DNA from: JAGMES01 sp023128035
Lineage (GTDB): Bacteria; Bacillota; Halanaerobiia; DY22613
DNA: 35,600 nucleotides
Assembly: GCA_030627905.1 (NCBI GenBank)
Contig: DAOVRZ010000054.1
Coordinates: 1-35,600 of the forward strand
Direction: 5' to 3'
Part shown: positions 8,131-17,342 of the stretch, one piece after another
How positions within the stretch are numbered: position 1 is the stretch's first letter
Layout of the letters: each line of letters begins with the position of its first letter
Made by a program: the position numbers and the translations under genes
Notes under the pieces: generated by a model
The model's input: the letters and a program-made list of their open reading frames with translations, nothing else
What the model was told of the DNA's origin: nothing
Database searches by the model: none

Positions 8131-8459
8131 TTTCAAGTAAAAGTTTTAATTAATCTATGGTACAACTAAGCCAAAATATATATTTTTTCATGTATAGTGG
8201 ATCGCCTGAAAAGGAGATTTTTTTCTATAGTTATTCATAAAAATAATATTATAACTAGATAGTCAAGAGAACTAAGGCCTCTTAATTAACGTTAAATTAA
8301 GAGGCGAATTATTATCCAAATAGGAGCTATCTTTATAGATAGTGATTAATAAACTTTAAGCTAATAGAGGTATTTTAATGTTCTTTTATTTCCCTTTCTT
8401 GACTTTATCAAGTTTTTGTGTAAAAATCGAGATAAGACTGGTTGGAAGGAGTGGAGCAA
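8131..8459. other. Non-coding stretch with one hairpin and the start of the 454-bp repeat
   Basis: There is no gene here. An 11-bp hairpin (GCCTCTTAATT, 8277-8287, with 8295-8305) lacks a T-run, so it is a weak terminator at best. From 8379 the sequence is the duplicated leader of the D-aminoacylase gene. It contains TTGACT (8399-8404) with an AT-rich -10-like stretch 16-17 bases downstream, a possible promoter that is also present in the second copy near 12046. Confidence 0.5.
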
Positions 8460-8832
8460 TTGTTTGATCTAATCTTACGTAATGGAAAAGTTGTCGACGG
8501 AACTGGTAATCCATGGTTTTATTCAGATCTAGCGATTTCTGACGGTAAAATCGTAATGATGGGTAAAATTTCTGAGGATATGGAAGCTGCTCAAGTGATT
8601 GATGCTGAAGGTTTGGTGGTTTCTCCTGGGTTTATAGATATACATAGTCATTCGGATTTGTCTTTGTTGGTAGATGGGCTGGTCCATGGGAAAATACGTC
8701 AGGGTATAACCACTGAAGTAATTGGTAATTGTGGGTATGCTCTCGCGCCATTGATGACAGAGATGGCTAAAAAAGATGTTCAGATTGATTTAGAAAAATA
8801 TGATCTGTCATTAACCTGGGAAACAATGGATG
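8379..8832 (+). repeat. 454-bp direct repeat, copy 1
   Basis: It matches 12026-12479 base for base in length, with no indel and only scattered substitutions. It covers the leader and the first 124 codons of the D-aminoacylase gene. The pair brackets about 3.2 kb of decayed and accessory genes. Confidence 0.92.
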
Positions 8833-8846
8833 TAAACCATACATAG
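8460..8846 (+). pseudogene. N-acyl-D-amino-acid deacylase, N-terminal fragment
   Basis: The first 124 residues are nearly identical to the intact gene at 12107, including the metal-binding DIHSHSD and the GNCGYA cysteine. Homology stops abruptly at 8832 and the frame closes at 8846. The missing three quarters contain the remaining metal ligands, so the product would be inactive. The start is the TTG at 8460, with AAGGAG at 8447-8452. Confidence 0.9.
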
Positions 8847-9154
8847 AAGCAGCATCATCATATTTAGAGGCAATGATTGGAGGATATGGTCAGGAGACTA
8901 TAGGACAGGCAGTCTTGTATGCTCGTCAGGGATTTGATGGGACAATCCAAGTAGTTCCTTTTACCTGTATGCCAGAGATTGTTGCTGAGAGTATTTTGCC
9001 TGTTGTGAACGAGAAAGAGAACATACCGATATTATCCCTCTTTTTTGATGAACATTCAGGGGAGGCGGGGATTCAGACACGTCTTGAAGCCTTTGTGGAT
9101 TTGGTGCGTTCACGTAAAAGAAAAAAGGATAAGAGGAGAGTGATCTTAAGTTGA
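8835..9154 (+). pseudogene. 2-hydroxyacyl-CoA dehydratase family protein, C-terminal fragment
   Basis: The frame reads PYIEAASSYLEAMIGGYGQE from just behind the deacylase junction and ends with PILSLFFDEHSGEAGIQTRL and a basic tail. These are features of the C-terminus of HgdB/DUF2229-type dehydratase or CoA-activase-related proteins (VPFTCMPE, DEHSGEAG). About 105 residues remain of roughly 360 or more, and the 5' part was replaced by the deacylase fragment. The stop overlaps the TTG start of the next remnant (TTGA), which shows an original operon with the activase. Confidence 0.75.
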
Positions 9155-9886
9155 GAAGTTATTTGGGGGTAGCTGTAGGATCAGAAGTACGAATATTGCA
9201 GTTCTTGATGAGAAGGGGGAGGTAATTGACTCCCTCTATCTTCGTACTCAAGGAAAACCTATAGAAGCAGTTAAAAAGGGAATGAAACTGATTTTGCTAT
9301 GAATACTGTCTGTGCGGCAGGTACAGGCTCATTTCTCGATTAACAGGCAAGTCGTTTGGGGATTCCCATTGAGAAGTTTGGTGAATTAGCTTTACAGGTT
9401 AAAAATTCAGTACGGATTGCTGGTCGTTGTTCTGTTTTCACGGAATCAGATATGATTCATAAACAACAGATGGATCATGCTACTTCAGATATTATTGCTG
9501 GGTTATGTGCTGCTCTAGTGCGAAATTATTTAAACAATGTAGGTAAAGGGAAGAAGATTTTAGAACCTGTAATCTTTCAGGGTGGAGTAGCTGCCAATGT
9601 AGGAATAAGGCAGGCTTTTATGGATGCTCTGGGGTTAGAGATTATGATTCCACGTCATTTTAATGTGATGGGGGCGATAGGTGCAGGGTTGCTTGCCAAG
9701 GATAAGGTTTTTCAGGGAGAAAAACCCTCTAGTTTTAAAGGGTTTAATACTCTGAAAATGGATTTTCAGGCTTCTAGTTTTGAGTGTGATGGGTGTCCAA
9801 ATCACTGCGAGGTGATTAATTTTACTCAGGATGGAGAATTGATTGCTCGGTGGGGGGCAAGGTGTGAAAAATGGGAAGTAAGTTGA
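9151..9886 (+). pseudogene. 2-hydroxyacyl-CoA dehydratase activase (HgdC/BadF type), multiply broken
   Basis: The family uses a [4Fe-4S] ASKHA-fold ATPase to pass an electron to the dehydratase. The N-terminus (LRSYLGVAVGS) changes frame near 9185 to continue as STNIAVLDEKGEVIDSLYLR. About 80-90 residues are then missing after KKGMK, removing the GGQD motif region. The DFAMNTVCAAGTGSFLD cysteine motif follows, with a TAA (9342-9344) where a Gln is expected. From QASRLGIPIEKFGE the frame is intact to 9886, including GRC, QGGVAANVG and a C-terminal CDGCPNHCE cluster. There are three independent lesions, so no active enzyme can be made. Confidence 0.85.
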
Positions 9887-10531
9887 GTGGATAGTGTAAA
9901 AACTTTAGCTAGAGAAATGGCAGAAAACAATTCCTTGAAAGAGGGTTCGATGTAAGTTTTTATTTTTGATTATACCATTGTTAATTAACGACACCTCAGA
10001 AGGCGGTTTTCAGAAAGAAATCATCCTCTTTATATGTGGAGGTAGGAGTTTTCTTCTTGAAAAGGTAAAATCTCTTTTTGAGGTCGTTAACTTAATAGAA
10101 AATGCTGAAGTTTTTATCCCAATTTTAAAGTTAATTGGTTTAAACTTGACTAGAACATATGTTCTGATGTATAATGAAATAAAGTAGGTAGGACTAGGTA
10201 TATATATGGATGAAATGCATTTAGGGAAGGAGGTAGTGTTGTATATTTATTTACAATTCAATTAATGAACTTACTTTTGCTTGTTAGTTTCATTTCGAAA
10301 TTATGTTTTTGTTGTTAGTGTTTACAGTGGTTTATTTGAGAGTTTTTTATTTCTTGAATTTGGGTAAATATTATGATAAACTATTTTTAGGACAAGCTCA
10401 GAATACATTTCTTCTTTTTTCATATAATACTACATATTATTTATATAGTTATCTTACTAATATTTAATATGAAAAGAGGGAGTAATATGGGGGATATTAT
10501 TTTTTTTCATAGAGTTAAAGGGGGGAAAAGT
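9887..10531. other. Non-coding stretch containing a MITE
   Basis: Apart from the MITE family 2 copy at 9985-10090 I see no gene or RNA here. The first 70 bases read as VDSVKTLAREMAENNSLKEG in frame with a GTG, which may be an operon remnant. A 73-codon frame at 9966-10187 is made largely of MITE sequence and is not a gene. Confidence 0.5.
9985..10090 (+). repeat. MITE family 2, copy D (diverged)
   Basis: The inverted ends are TTAACGACACCTCAGAAGG (9985-10003) and CTTTTTGAGGTCGTTAA (10074-10090). The internal sequence and the distal hairpin of copies A-C are not kept, so this is an older or shorter member. Confidence 0.65.
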
Positions 10532-11011
10532 ATGCTTACTCAACCTAATTATCAAAAGAAGGTAGTTCTTCAGTTTGCAAAAATAGTATTATTTTTTTCT
10601 AATAATAGCTCTATGCGGTTGTATAAAACAAAATTAAATAAACTTCTTTTTTATTCTCAATTTTTGTTTTACAAGAAATATAATGAAAGATTATTCGAAG
10701 GAGATTTTATTTGTGATTATTATGGACCTGTATTAGAAGATTTAGATTATTTTTTGAAAATATTAAATGAAAACGAAATTATAAAAATAGATTATACTGA
10801 ATAGGGAACAATTGTTGCGCCTAAAATTAAACTAAAAGATAGCGAATATTCTAACGAGGAAATCTCAATATTGAATACAATATTAAATAAATTTGATATG
10901 TACACATCGCGGCAGATATCAAATTATTCGCATAAGGAAAATTTATGGAAGAGTACTTGTTTAAAAGATATTATAAATTTAGATAGGGCTAAAGAGTTAA
11001 ATGAAATATGA
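10532..11011 (+). pseudogene. Panacea/DUF4065 (SocA-like) antitoxin, broken by a stop codon
   Basis: Panacea proteins are the antitoxins of very diverse toxin pairs. The frame reads MLTQPNYQKKVVLQFAKIVL, then KLNKLLFYSQFLFYKKYNE and DYYGPVLEDLDYF, which is the family signature (KL.KLLF, YGPV). A TAG at 10802-10804 interrupts it. The same frame continues with EEISILNTILNKF, YTSRQISNYSHKENLW and ends at TGA 11009-11011, which is the family's helical C-terminus. Full length would be 159 residues. The start is ATG 10532 behind AAAGGGGG (10517-10524). Its end overlaps the start of the membrane protein gene by 11 bases, as in a toxin-antitoxin operon. Confidence 0.75.
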
Positions 11012-11942
11012 TGTATTTTTAAAATATAAAGAATATGTATTTTTATTTATTGTATTTATTTTAGGAGCATTTTCAATATATTTTTTTGGATTGAAATCCG
11101 AACGGCATGAATTGAGAAAGAAGAATAAATTTGTAAAATATGATGATTTTAAGGTTCCTAAAATGTTTGAAAAGAATATATTAGATAAGAGAATATTTAT
11201 ATATCCAGGTATTCAACTATTTATTTTTTCTGTAATAATTTCTTTGTTTATATGTCTATTTTATCTTTATATATTACCTAGTTTTAAGTTTAATACTTAT
11301 AAAGATATGTTAAGTAGTTTATTTGTTATTGTACCAATTTACGCAATGTTTCTGGATGTTTCTGTGAGTAAAGAATTATTTATAAACAAACAAAATAGTA
11401 AAGTATTTGGAAATTTATATGCGAGTATAGCATGGGTAAAAGTAAAAATATTAAATTCAATTATTACTACTGAGCAAAGTTTATTGTATGATCTTATTCG
11501 AAAGAATATTACTCAATGGTATAATGATTGGTATGAGAAAAAGGATTTAAAATTTGGAATTTTAGTACTTAGGATAGATGAAGATTATTTAGATAAACTG
11601 CTACCACTTGATTACGATAGAGAAAACATTATGGATATCAAGAGAGAAATAATTTTATTATACGGTGAAGATGGTCTAACTTTAGTAGATATGCTAAATC
11701 GTTTTTTTACAATTGAGGTTGAAAAAAACAAGATAATTTTCGAAGATATTCTAAGATTTATAAAGACTGTTGAAATTGCTAGTAAAAATCAAGATAGATC
11801 TGAAATCGAAAAAAAACTCGTGAAGTGTGTAGCTAAGGCTCAGGAATTAAATAAGTTACCTTCAATAGGGATTGATAAGAATAAAGAAAAAGATCTTTCA
11901 GAACTAGATAGTTTGCTTTCGAAAAAATCTGTAGCTAAATAG
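11001..11942 (+). CDS. Membrane protein of unknown function, candidate partner of the Panacea protein
   Basis: The protein has 313 residues. Three hydrophobic segments lie at about residues 13-30, 68-92 and 102-120. A soluble C-terminal part of about 190 residues follows, rich in charged residues and probably helical, with EVEKNKIIFEDILRFIKTVE and a Lys-rich tail. I recognise no family. The ATG lies inside the last codons of the Panacea gene, so the two are translationally coupled. Panacea antitoxins often control membrane-acting toxins, but those are usually much smaller, so this could also be a non-toxic membrane partner. A terminator follows at 11999. Confidence 0.8.
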   Translation: MKYDVFLKYKEYVFLFIVFILGAFSIYFFGLKSERHELRKKNKFVKYDDFKVPKMFEKNILDKRIFIYPGIQLFIFSVIISLFICLFYLYILPSFKFNTYKDMLSSLFVIVPIYAMFLDVSVSKELFINKQNSKVFGNLYASIAWVKVKILNSIITTEQSLLYDLIRKNITQWYNDWYEKKDLKFGILVLRIDEDYLDKLLPLDYDRENIMDIKREIILLYGEDGLTLVDMLNRFFTIEVEKNKIIFEDILRFIKTVEIASKNQDRSEIEKKLVKCVAKAQELNKLPSIGIDKNKEKDLSELDSLLSKKSVAK

Positions 11943-11998
11943 AAAGTTTATATGTATAATTTAAGAATGCATTAATAGCACTTTCTACATTTAGTAGG

Positions 11999-12024
11999 GA
12001 CTGTTTAAAAAACAGTCTTTTTTT
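11999..12024 (+). terminator. Intrinsic terminator
   Basis: GACTGTTT (11999-12006) and AAACAGTC (12010-12017) form the stem, followed by seven T. It ends the Panacea/membrane-protein operon just before the second 454-bp repeat. Confidence 0.85.
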
Positions 12025-12025
12025 A

Positions 12026-12479
12026 TGTTCATTTATTTCCCTTTCTTGACTTTATTCAGGTTTTGTGTAAAGATTAAGATAAGACTGGTTGAAAGGAGTG
12101 GCGCAATTGTTTGATCTAATCTTACGTAATGGAAAAGTTGTTGATGGTACTGGTAATCCATGGTTTTATTCAGATCTAGCTATTTCTGATGGTAAAATCG
12201 TAATGATGGGTAAGATTCCGGAGGATGCTAAAGCCGTTCAAGTGATTGATGCTAAAGGTTTGGTGGTTTCTCCTGGGTTTATAGATATACATAGTCATTC
12301 GGATTTGCCTTTGTTGGTAGATGGGCTGGCCCATGGGAAAATACGGCAGGGTGTAACCACTGAAGTAATTGGTAATTGTGGGTATGCTCTCGCGCCATTG
12401 ATGACAGAGATGGCTAAAAAAGATGTTCAGATTGATTTAGAAAAATATGATCTGTCATTAACTTGGGAAACTATGGATG
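12026..12479 (+). repeat. 454-bp direct repeat, copy 2
   Basis: It is the partner of 8379-8832 with no length difference. This copy continues into the full deacylase gene. Confidence 0.92.
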
Positions 12480-13696
12480 AGTACTTAAAGGCATTAGAAG
12501 AAGGGGGAGTATCCTTAAATGTGGTACCTTTGATTGGTCATGGTGCCATCCGTAAGTCAGTGATGAATTATGACAAACGTCAGGCTACTCCTGAAGAACT
12601 TAAAAAAATGTGTCAATTAGTTCGTGAAAGTATGGAAGCAGGAGCTTTTGGGATAACTACTGGACTTATTTACCCACCTTCTTCATATGCTAATACTGAT
12701 GAATTGGTAGAATTGTCAAAGGTTGTGGCTGAATATGGGGGATTCTATGCAACTCATATGCGCAATGAGAGTACAGAGGTGTATCAGGCTGTAGAGGAGA
12801 GTATTGAGATAGGCCGTAAGGCTGGTTTACCTGTGCAAATTTCTCATCATAAAGTTTGTAGTAAACCTCACTGGGGAGAAGTAGAGAAAACATTAGAGTT
12901 AATGCATCAGGTAAGAGAGAAAGAAGGATTGGATATAACCTGTGATGTCTACCCATATCTTGCTACAAATACTGGTTTAAGTGCAGTGATTCCTGAAGAA
13001 TATCATGCAGGTGGAAAAGAAGTGTTGTTTAACAATTTGAAAGATCCAACTATAAGTGGAACAATTTTTAAAAATTTAGAAATATATCAGACCCCACGAG
13101 GATGGGAGAATCTGTTTATATCAGAAGTAAAAACAGATAAAAATCGTGGAGCAGAAGGAAAGAATATTCAGACGCTCTCTATAGAAAGAGGAGTCAGTCC
13201 TGCTCAGTTGGTAATTGATCTTTTAATCGAAGAAGAACTGGAAGTAGGAATGATTCGATTTGCCATGTGTGAAAAAGATGTAGCTCATGTTATTAAAGAT
13301 GATCTGACTATGATTGGCTCAGATGGAAGCGCTTATGCAGTTGAAGGACTTTTGGCTCAAGGAAAACCTCATCCTAGGAACTTTGGAACTTTTCCAAGAG
13401 TATTGGCTAAGTATTGTCGGGAAGAAGGGGTAGTGACTTTAGTAGAGGGAGTGAAAAAGATGACCTCTCTATCGGCGGCACGATTAGGGCTGATGACCAA
13501 AGGAATTTTGCGGGTTGGGATGGATGCAGATATAACTATCTTTGATCCAGAAACAATCAATGATATGGCAGATTTTAAAAATCCATTCCAGTATCCTGAA
13601 GGGATAAATTATGTAATTGTAAATGGTGACATTGTTTTAAATAATGGAGAACATACAGGATTAAAACCAGGAAAAGTTTTGCGGAAAAAGGTGTAA
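12107..13696 (+). CDS. N-acyl-D-amino-acid deacylase (D-aminoacylase family)
   Basis: This zinc amidohydrolase cuts the acyl group from N-acyl-D-amino acids, or the N-terminal residue link in D-peptides. With 529 residues it has normal family length. The metal site is complete: H62 and H64 in DIHSHSD, the bridging C91 in GNCGYA, H217 in ATHMRNES, H247 in QISHHK, and catalytic D406 in MIGSDGS. I chose TTG 12107 because AAAGGAG (12092-12098) is correctly spaced and MFDLILRNGKVVDGTGNPW is the usual start; an in-frame TTG at 12089 lies upstream of that site. A C26 peptidase remnant and a peptide transporter follow on the same strand, suggesting one scavenging pathway for peptides or cell-wall D-amino acid compounds. 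Confidence 0.92.
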   Translation: MFDLILRNGKVVDGTGNPWFYSDLAISDGKIVMMGKIPEDAKAVQVIDAKGLVVSPGFIDIHSHSDLPLLVDGLAHGKIRQGVTTEVIGNCGYALAPLMTEMAKKDVQIDLEKYDLSLTWETMDEYLKALEEGGVSLNVVPLIGHGAIRKSVMNYDKRQATPEELKKMCQLVRESMEAGAFGITTGLIYPPSSYANTDELVELSKVVAEYGGFYATHMRNESTEVYQAVEESIEIGRKAGLPVQISHHKVCSKPHWGEVEKTLELMHQVREKEGLDITCDVYPYLATNTGLSAVIPEEYHAGGKEVLFNNLKDPTISGTIFKNLEIYQTPRGWENLFISEVKTDKNRGAEGKNIQTLSIERGVSPAQLVIDLLIEEELEVGMIRFAMCEKDVAHVIKDDLTMIGSDGSAYAVEGLLAQGKPHPRNFGTFPRVLAKYCREEGVVTLVEGVKKMTSLSAARLGLMTKGILRVGMDADITIFDPETINDMADFKNPFQYPEGINYVIVNGDIVLNNGEHTGLKPGKVLRKKV

Positions 13697-13770
13697 AAAA
13701 TATTTATTAAAAAGGAAAACATGCCGTTTTATAGAATATATTAATCATGTACTGAAAGAAGGATAGAATA

Positions 13771-14423
13771 ATGAAAAAAATAATTGGAATTACCATTGCT
13801 CAAGAAGACGGGGATTACCGATTCTATTACCAATCATTGAAAAAAATACTGATCTCATCTCTAAGATGGTAGAAATCGTTGATGGAATTTTGCTTACAGG
13901 TGGGGTAGATTTAGATCCTATGTTGTTTAACGAAGAACCTCGTCCAGATTTGGGGAGGCTTGATCCTTATCGAGATTTTTTTGAGTTTCATCTGACTGAA
14001 ATCGCTCTTAAAAAAGATATTCCGATATTAGGAATATGTCGTGGGTGTCAGATTCTTAACGTTGTAGCTGGAGGAACAGTTATTCAAGATATTACTACAA
14101 CTTTTGGTAAAGAAAATATCTTAAAACATCAACAACGTGCGCCACGATGGTATCCTACTCATTCTGTAGAGATTAAAGAAGGGAGTAAATTAGAAAAGAT
14201 ATTTGGATGTAATGAGTTAAAAGTGAATAGTTTTCATCATCAAGCGATAAAAGAACCAGGGCCAGGTTTTATTGCTTCAGCCCATGCAAAAGATGGTGTG
14301 ATTGAAGCAATCGAGGGCATAGATTATCATTATGCAGTGGGGGTTCAATGGCATCCAGAGCTGATGTGGGAACATTATTCGCTATTTGTCAAACTATTTA
14401 GAAGTTTGATTGAATTCTGTTAA
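13771..14423 (+). pseudogene. Class I glutamine amidotransferase-like peptidase C26 (PuuD/gamma-Glu-GABA hydrolase type), internally deleted
   Basis: The start MKKIIGITIAQEDG is normal, but the next 25 or so residues of the family are gone. The sequence resumes in another frame at GLPILLPIIEKNTDLISKMV. The downstream frame (13866-14423) keeps DGILLTGGVD, the nucleophile Cys in LGICRGCQILN and the His-Glu pair in VQWHPE, so catalytic residues survive but the N-terminal strand and helix do not. These enzymes hydrolyse gamma-glutamyl amides. A product starting at ATG 13866 would lack part of the fold. It sits between D-aminoacylase and the peptide transporter. Confidence 0.8.
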
Positions 14424-14607
14424 TTTTTATGAAGGAATATAAAAAATATGTTGAATATAAAACTTTAGGTAATAATTTCATAAGTTATTGGAATAAAATA
14501 TATATTGATTTTTCAAAAGGAGGTGAAATTGTTTTATTTTAGGTTACATACTAAATGTAATGGAGAGTGTAGAAGCAAATTTCTTTAAAAAAAGAGGAGG
14601 AACTTAG

Positions 14608-16179
14608 ATGAGAAGTCGAGTATTTGTATTCACTTTAATGATTTTTGTCTTGTTTAGTCTGAATATTTTGGCAGAAGAACCTCAATATGGAGGAACATTA
14701 CATAAAACTAAAACATCGGACTGGGAAACAATTGATCCTGCCTATGCTTCTGGTTTTAATTCTGGAGAGATGGCTGTAAAGATTTTTGATGGCCTTGTTC
14801 GTTTTGACTATTATTCTAATGATGTAGTTCCTAGTTTGGCAACAGATTGGGGGATTAGTGAAGATAGAAAAGTTTGGACTTTTCATTTAAGAGAAGATGT
14901 GAAATTCCATAATGGTCGGCCTTTTACAGCTAATGATGTAAAATATTCCTTTGATCGCCTTTTTGACCCTGAAGTTGCTTCTCCTGCAACCTGGGCTTTT
15001 GATATGATTACAGGGGCTGATCCAGCATTAGATGGTAAGACAGAGGGGATTGTGGGAGTTAAAGTTATAGATGATTATACTGTATCCTTTACTCTTAGTT
15101 ATCCATTTGGTCTGTTTTTAAAACATCTAACATTACCTCATGGACTTATTGTTCCTAAAGAAGTTGTTGAAGAGTATGGTGATCAGTTCAGTGATCATGC
15201 TGTTGGTACTGGTCCATGGAAGTTAGTAGAATGGGAACATGATAACTACTTAACTTTAGAAGCTAATGAAGATTATTTTGAAGGTAGACCATATATTGAT
15301 CGCGTTGAATATCGGGTTATTCCAGAACCTTTAACTGCTGTTGCGGAATTTGAAGCAGGTAACTTAGATAGTGTTCCGATTCCAATGGCTGAATTTGAGA
15401 GATGGACTCAAGATCCTTATTGGAAAAATTATATAATAGAAACAACCGATCTTAGTACATATTATTTAGCATTGAACCAGAGCATTGAACCTTTAAATGA
15501 TAAAAGAGTTCGTCGGGCGATTGCTCACGCTATCGATGTCCAGATGATTATTGATACTCTTAGAAAAGGAACTGATGCATTAGCAACTGGCCCTCTTCCA
15601 AAAGGAATGGATGGCTATGTAGATATGCCTGGTATTGAGTATAATCCAGAAAAAGCCAAACAATTATTAGTTGAAGCAGGTTATCCAAATGGTTTTGAAA
15701 TTGAAATCTGGAGTACTACTACATCTACTACTGTTCGGATGGTTGGTGCGATTCAGGGTTATTTAGCTCAGGTTGGTATCAAAGTAAATATTATCAAAAA
15801 TGACTGGTCCGTATTCTTCTCCGCTGTTAAAAATGGTGAAGTACCAATGTATTATCTATCCTGGTGGGCTGATTATGCTGACCCATATAACTTCTTGAAG
15901 CCATTGTTCTATAATCAAAAACGAGTCGCAATGAATGATCCAGTAGTTAATACTATGATTGATGAGATGGAGAGAACAAATAATTCTAAGGTTCGTTATG
16001 AAATTGCCAAGAAAATTAATGAGAGAGTATATGATCTTCAACCATATGTTTGGTTATATCATACAACAAGCATTAGTATGAAACAACCTTGGATTAAAGG
16101 TGAACTTTATCATCAAATGTATGATGCAGATAAATTGATGACTATCTGGATCGATCAAGCGATTAAAAATTCTAAATAA
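14608..16179 (+). CDS. Peptide ABC transporter solute-binding protein (family 5)
   Basis: The 523 residues begin with a signal peptide (residues 1-22) without a lipobox Cys, so the mature protein starting near EEPQYGGTL should be free in a periplasm. That fits a diderm cell. Family 5 features are present: LATDWGISEDRKVWTFHLRE, KFHNGRPFTANDVKYSFDRL, GTGPWKL, and the NPEKAKQLLVEAGYPNGF block at the lobe hinge. Length is normal. AAAGAGGAGG (14591-14600) precedes the ATG. Two matching permease genes follow after a MITE; no ATPase genes are in the window. The ligand is probably a peptide or modified amino acid, judging by the deacylase next door. Confidence 0.93.
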   Translation: MRSRVFVFTLMIFVLFSLNILAEEPQYGGTLHKTKTSDWETIDPAYASGFNSGEMAVKIFDGLVRFDYYSNDVVPSLATDWGISEDRKVWTFHLREDVKFHNGRPFTANDVKYSFDRLFDPEVASPATWAFDMITGADPALDGKTEGIVGVKVIDDYTVSFTLSYPFGLFLKHLTLPHGLIVPKEVVEEYGDQFSDHAVGTGPWKLVEWEHDNYLTLEANEDYFEGRPYIDRVEYRVIPEPLTAVAEFEAGNLDSVPIPMAEFERWTQDPYWKNYIIETTDLSTYYLALNQSIEPLNDKRVRRAIAHAIDVQMIIDTLRKGTDALATGPLPKGMDGYVDMPGIEYNPEKAKQLLVEAGYPNGFEIEIWSTTTSTTVRMVGAIQGYLAQVGIKVNIIKNDWSVFFSAVKNGEVPMYYLSWWADYADPYNFLKPLFYNQKRVAMNDPVVNTMIDEMERTNNSKVRYEIAKKINERVYDLQPYVWLYHTTSISMKQPWIKGELYHQMYDADKLMTIWIDQAIKNSK

Positions 16180-16237
16180 TAATTTCTCACTTCTTATGCA
16201 TATACACTTCCTTCAGTTTGTGGGAAGTGTATGGTAT

Positions 16238-16354
16238 GATTAGCCCATAAAAAGTATTTAGTCGCACTCCCATACTATATAAAGTACTGAATTAGGTTGT
16301 TTCAGTACTTTATATAGTATGGGAGTGCGACTAAATACTTTTTGTGGACGAATC
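16238..16354. mobile_element. MITE family 1, copy 2 (117 bp palindrome)
   Basis: It has the same GATTAGCCCA...GAATC ends and long arms (AGTATTTAGTCGCACTCCCA and complement), but a slightly different core from copies 1 and 3, and no clear flanking duplication. It lies between the binding-protein gene and the first permease gene, where the hairpin could lower downstream expression. Confidence 0.88.
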
Positions 16355-16398
16355 ATATTATTATTATTCATTTTACGAGAAAGGAAGTGAAGAGATCG

Positions 16399-17325
16399 AT
16401 GATAGAGTATATTATTCGCCGCTTGTTTTTAATAGTTCCAGTTCTCCTTGGTGTGCTAATTATTACATTTTTGCTCATGTTTGTTATTCCAGGTGACCCG
16501 ATTTCTAATATGATGGGCCAGCGTGCCAATGATAAAGTAATTGAAAGAATCCGAGCAGAATTGCATTTAGATGATCCATGGCATATTCAATTTGTTCGTT
16601 ATGTTGGTCGTGTTATAAAGGGAGATTTGGGGAAATCATATGTTACACATCGCTCAGTTACTAAAGATATTCTAGCAAAATTGCCCGTAACTGCAAAATT
16701 AGCTTTCTCAACAATGATAGTTGCGAGCACGATGGGGATATTGATTGGAATTATTGCTGCTGTTTATCACAATACCTGGATTGATCGGGCAGCGATGGTT
16801 TTTGCACTTATTTTTATCTCTACTCCGGTATTTTGGTTTGGTCTTATACTTGTTTTTGTATTTGGTATGACCTTAGGATGGTTACCTATCTCAGGGATCG
16901 GAGATGGTAGTCTTAAATATTGGATTTTACCTGCAATTACTTTAGGTACCAGATCTGCTGCTTTTTTAGCAAGGATGACCCGTTCTACCATGTTAGAAGT
17001 GATTCGTCAGGATTATATTCGTACCGCCCAATCAAAGGGTTTGGCTGAAAAGGTGGTCATATTTAAGCATGCTTTGAAAAATGCAATGATTCCGATTATA
17101 ACAATTCTTGGAATGCAGTTTGCTTCTTACTTAAATGGTTCTGTTTTAACTGAGACGATCTTTGCAATACCTGGGTTTGGTCGTTATGTGGTGATGGCAA
17201 TTAATAAACGAGATTTTTTAGTTATCGCAGGTTCAGTATTGGTAGGGGCGATTATTTTTGTTTTTGCGAATCTTTTTGTTGATTTGACATATGGAATTCT
17301 TGATCCAAGAATTCGCTATGACTAG
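16399..17325 (+). CDS. Peptide ABC transporter permease, DppB/OppB type
   Basis: The protein has 308 residues and six membrane helices. It opens with MIEYIIRRLFLIVPVLLGVL and has the VIPGDP motif typical of the DppB subfamily. The EAA loop that contacts the ATPase is visible as RTAQSKGLAEKVVIFKHALK. ATG 16399 is chosen over an in-frame ATG at 16342, which lies inside the region just behind the MITE; AAAGGAAG (16380-16387) supports it. It forms the pore with the next gene product. Confidence 0.93.
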   Translation: MIEYIIRRLFLIVPVLLGVLIITFLLMFVIPGDPISNMMGQRANDKVIERIRAELHLDDPWHIQFVRYVGRVIKGDLGKSYVTHRSVTKDILAKLPVTAKLAFSTMIVASTMGILIGIIAAVYHNTWIDRAAMVFALIFISTPVFWFGLILVFVFGMTLGWLPISGIGDGSLKYWILPAITLGTRSAAFLARMTRSTMLEVIRQDYIRTAQSKGLAEKVVIFKHALKNAMIPIITILGMQFASYLNGSVLTETIFAIPGFGRYVVMAINKRDFLVIAGSVLVGAIIFVFANLFVDLTYGILDPRIRYD

Positions 17326-17342
17326 AGGAAGGAGGGGTTTTG

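Noticed and set aside
9966..10187. 73-codon frame that could be a small gene
   Set aside because: About half of it is MITE family 2 copy D, and it has no ribosome site or family resemblance.
12690..12956. 88-codon frame on the minus strand
   Set aside because: It is antisense to the intact D-aminoacylase gene.
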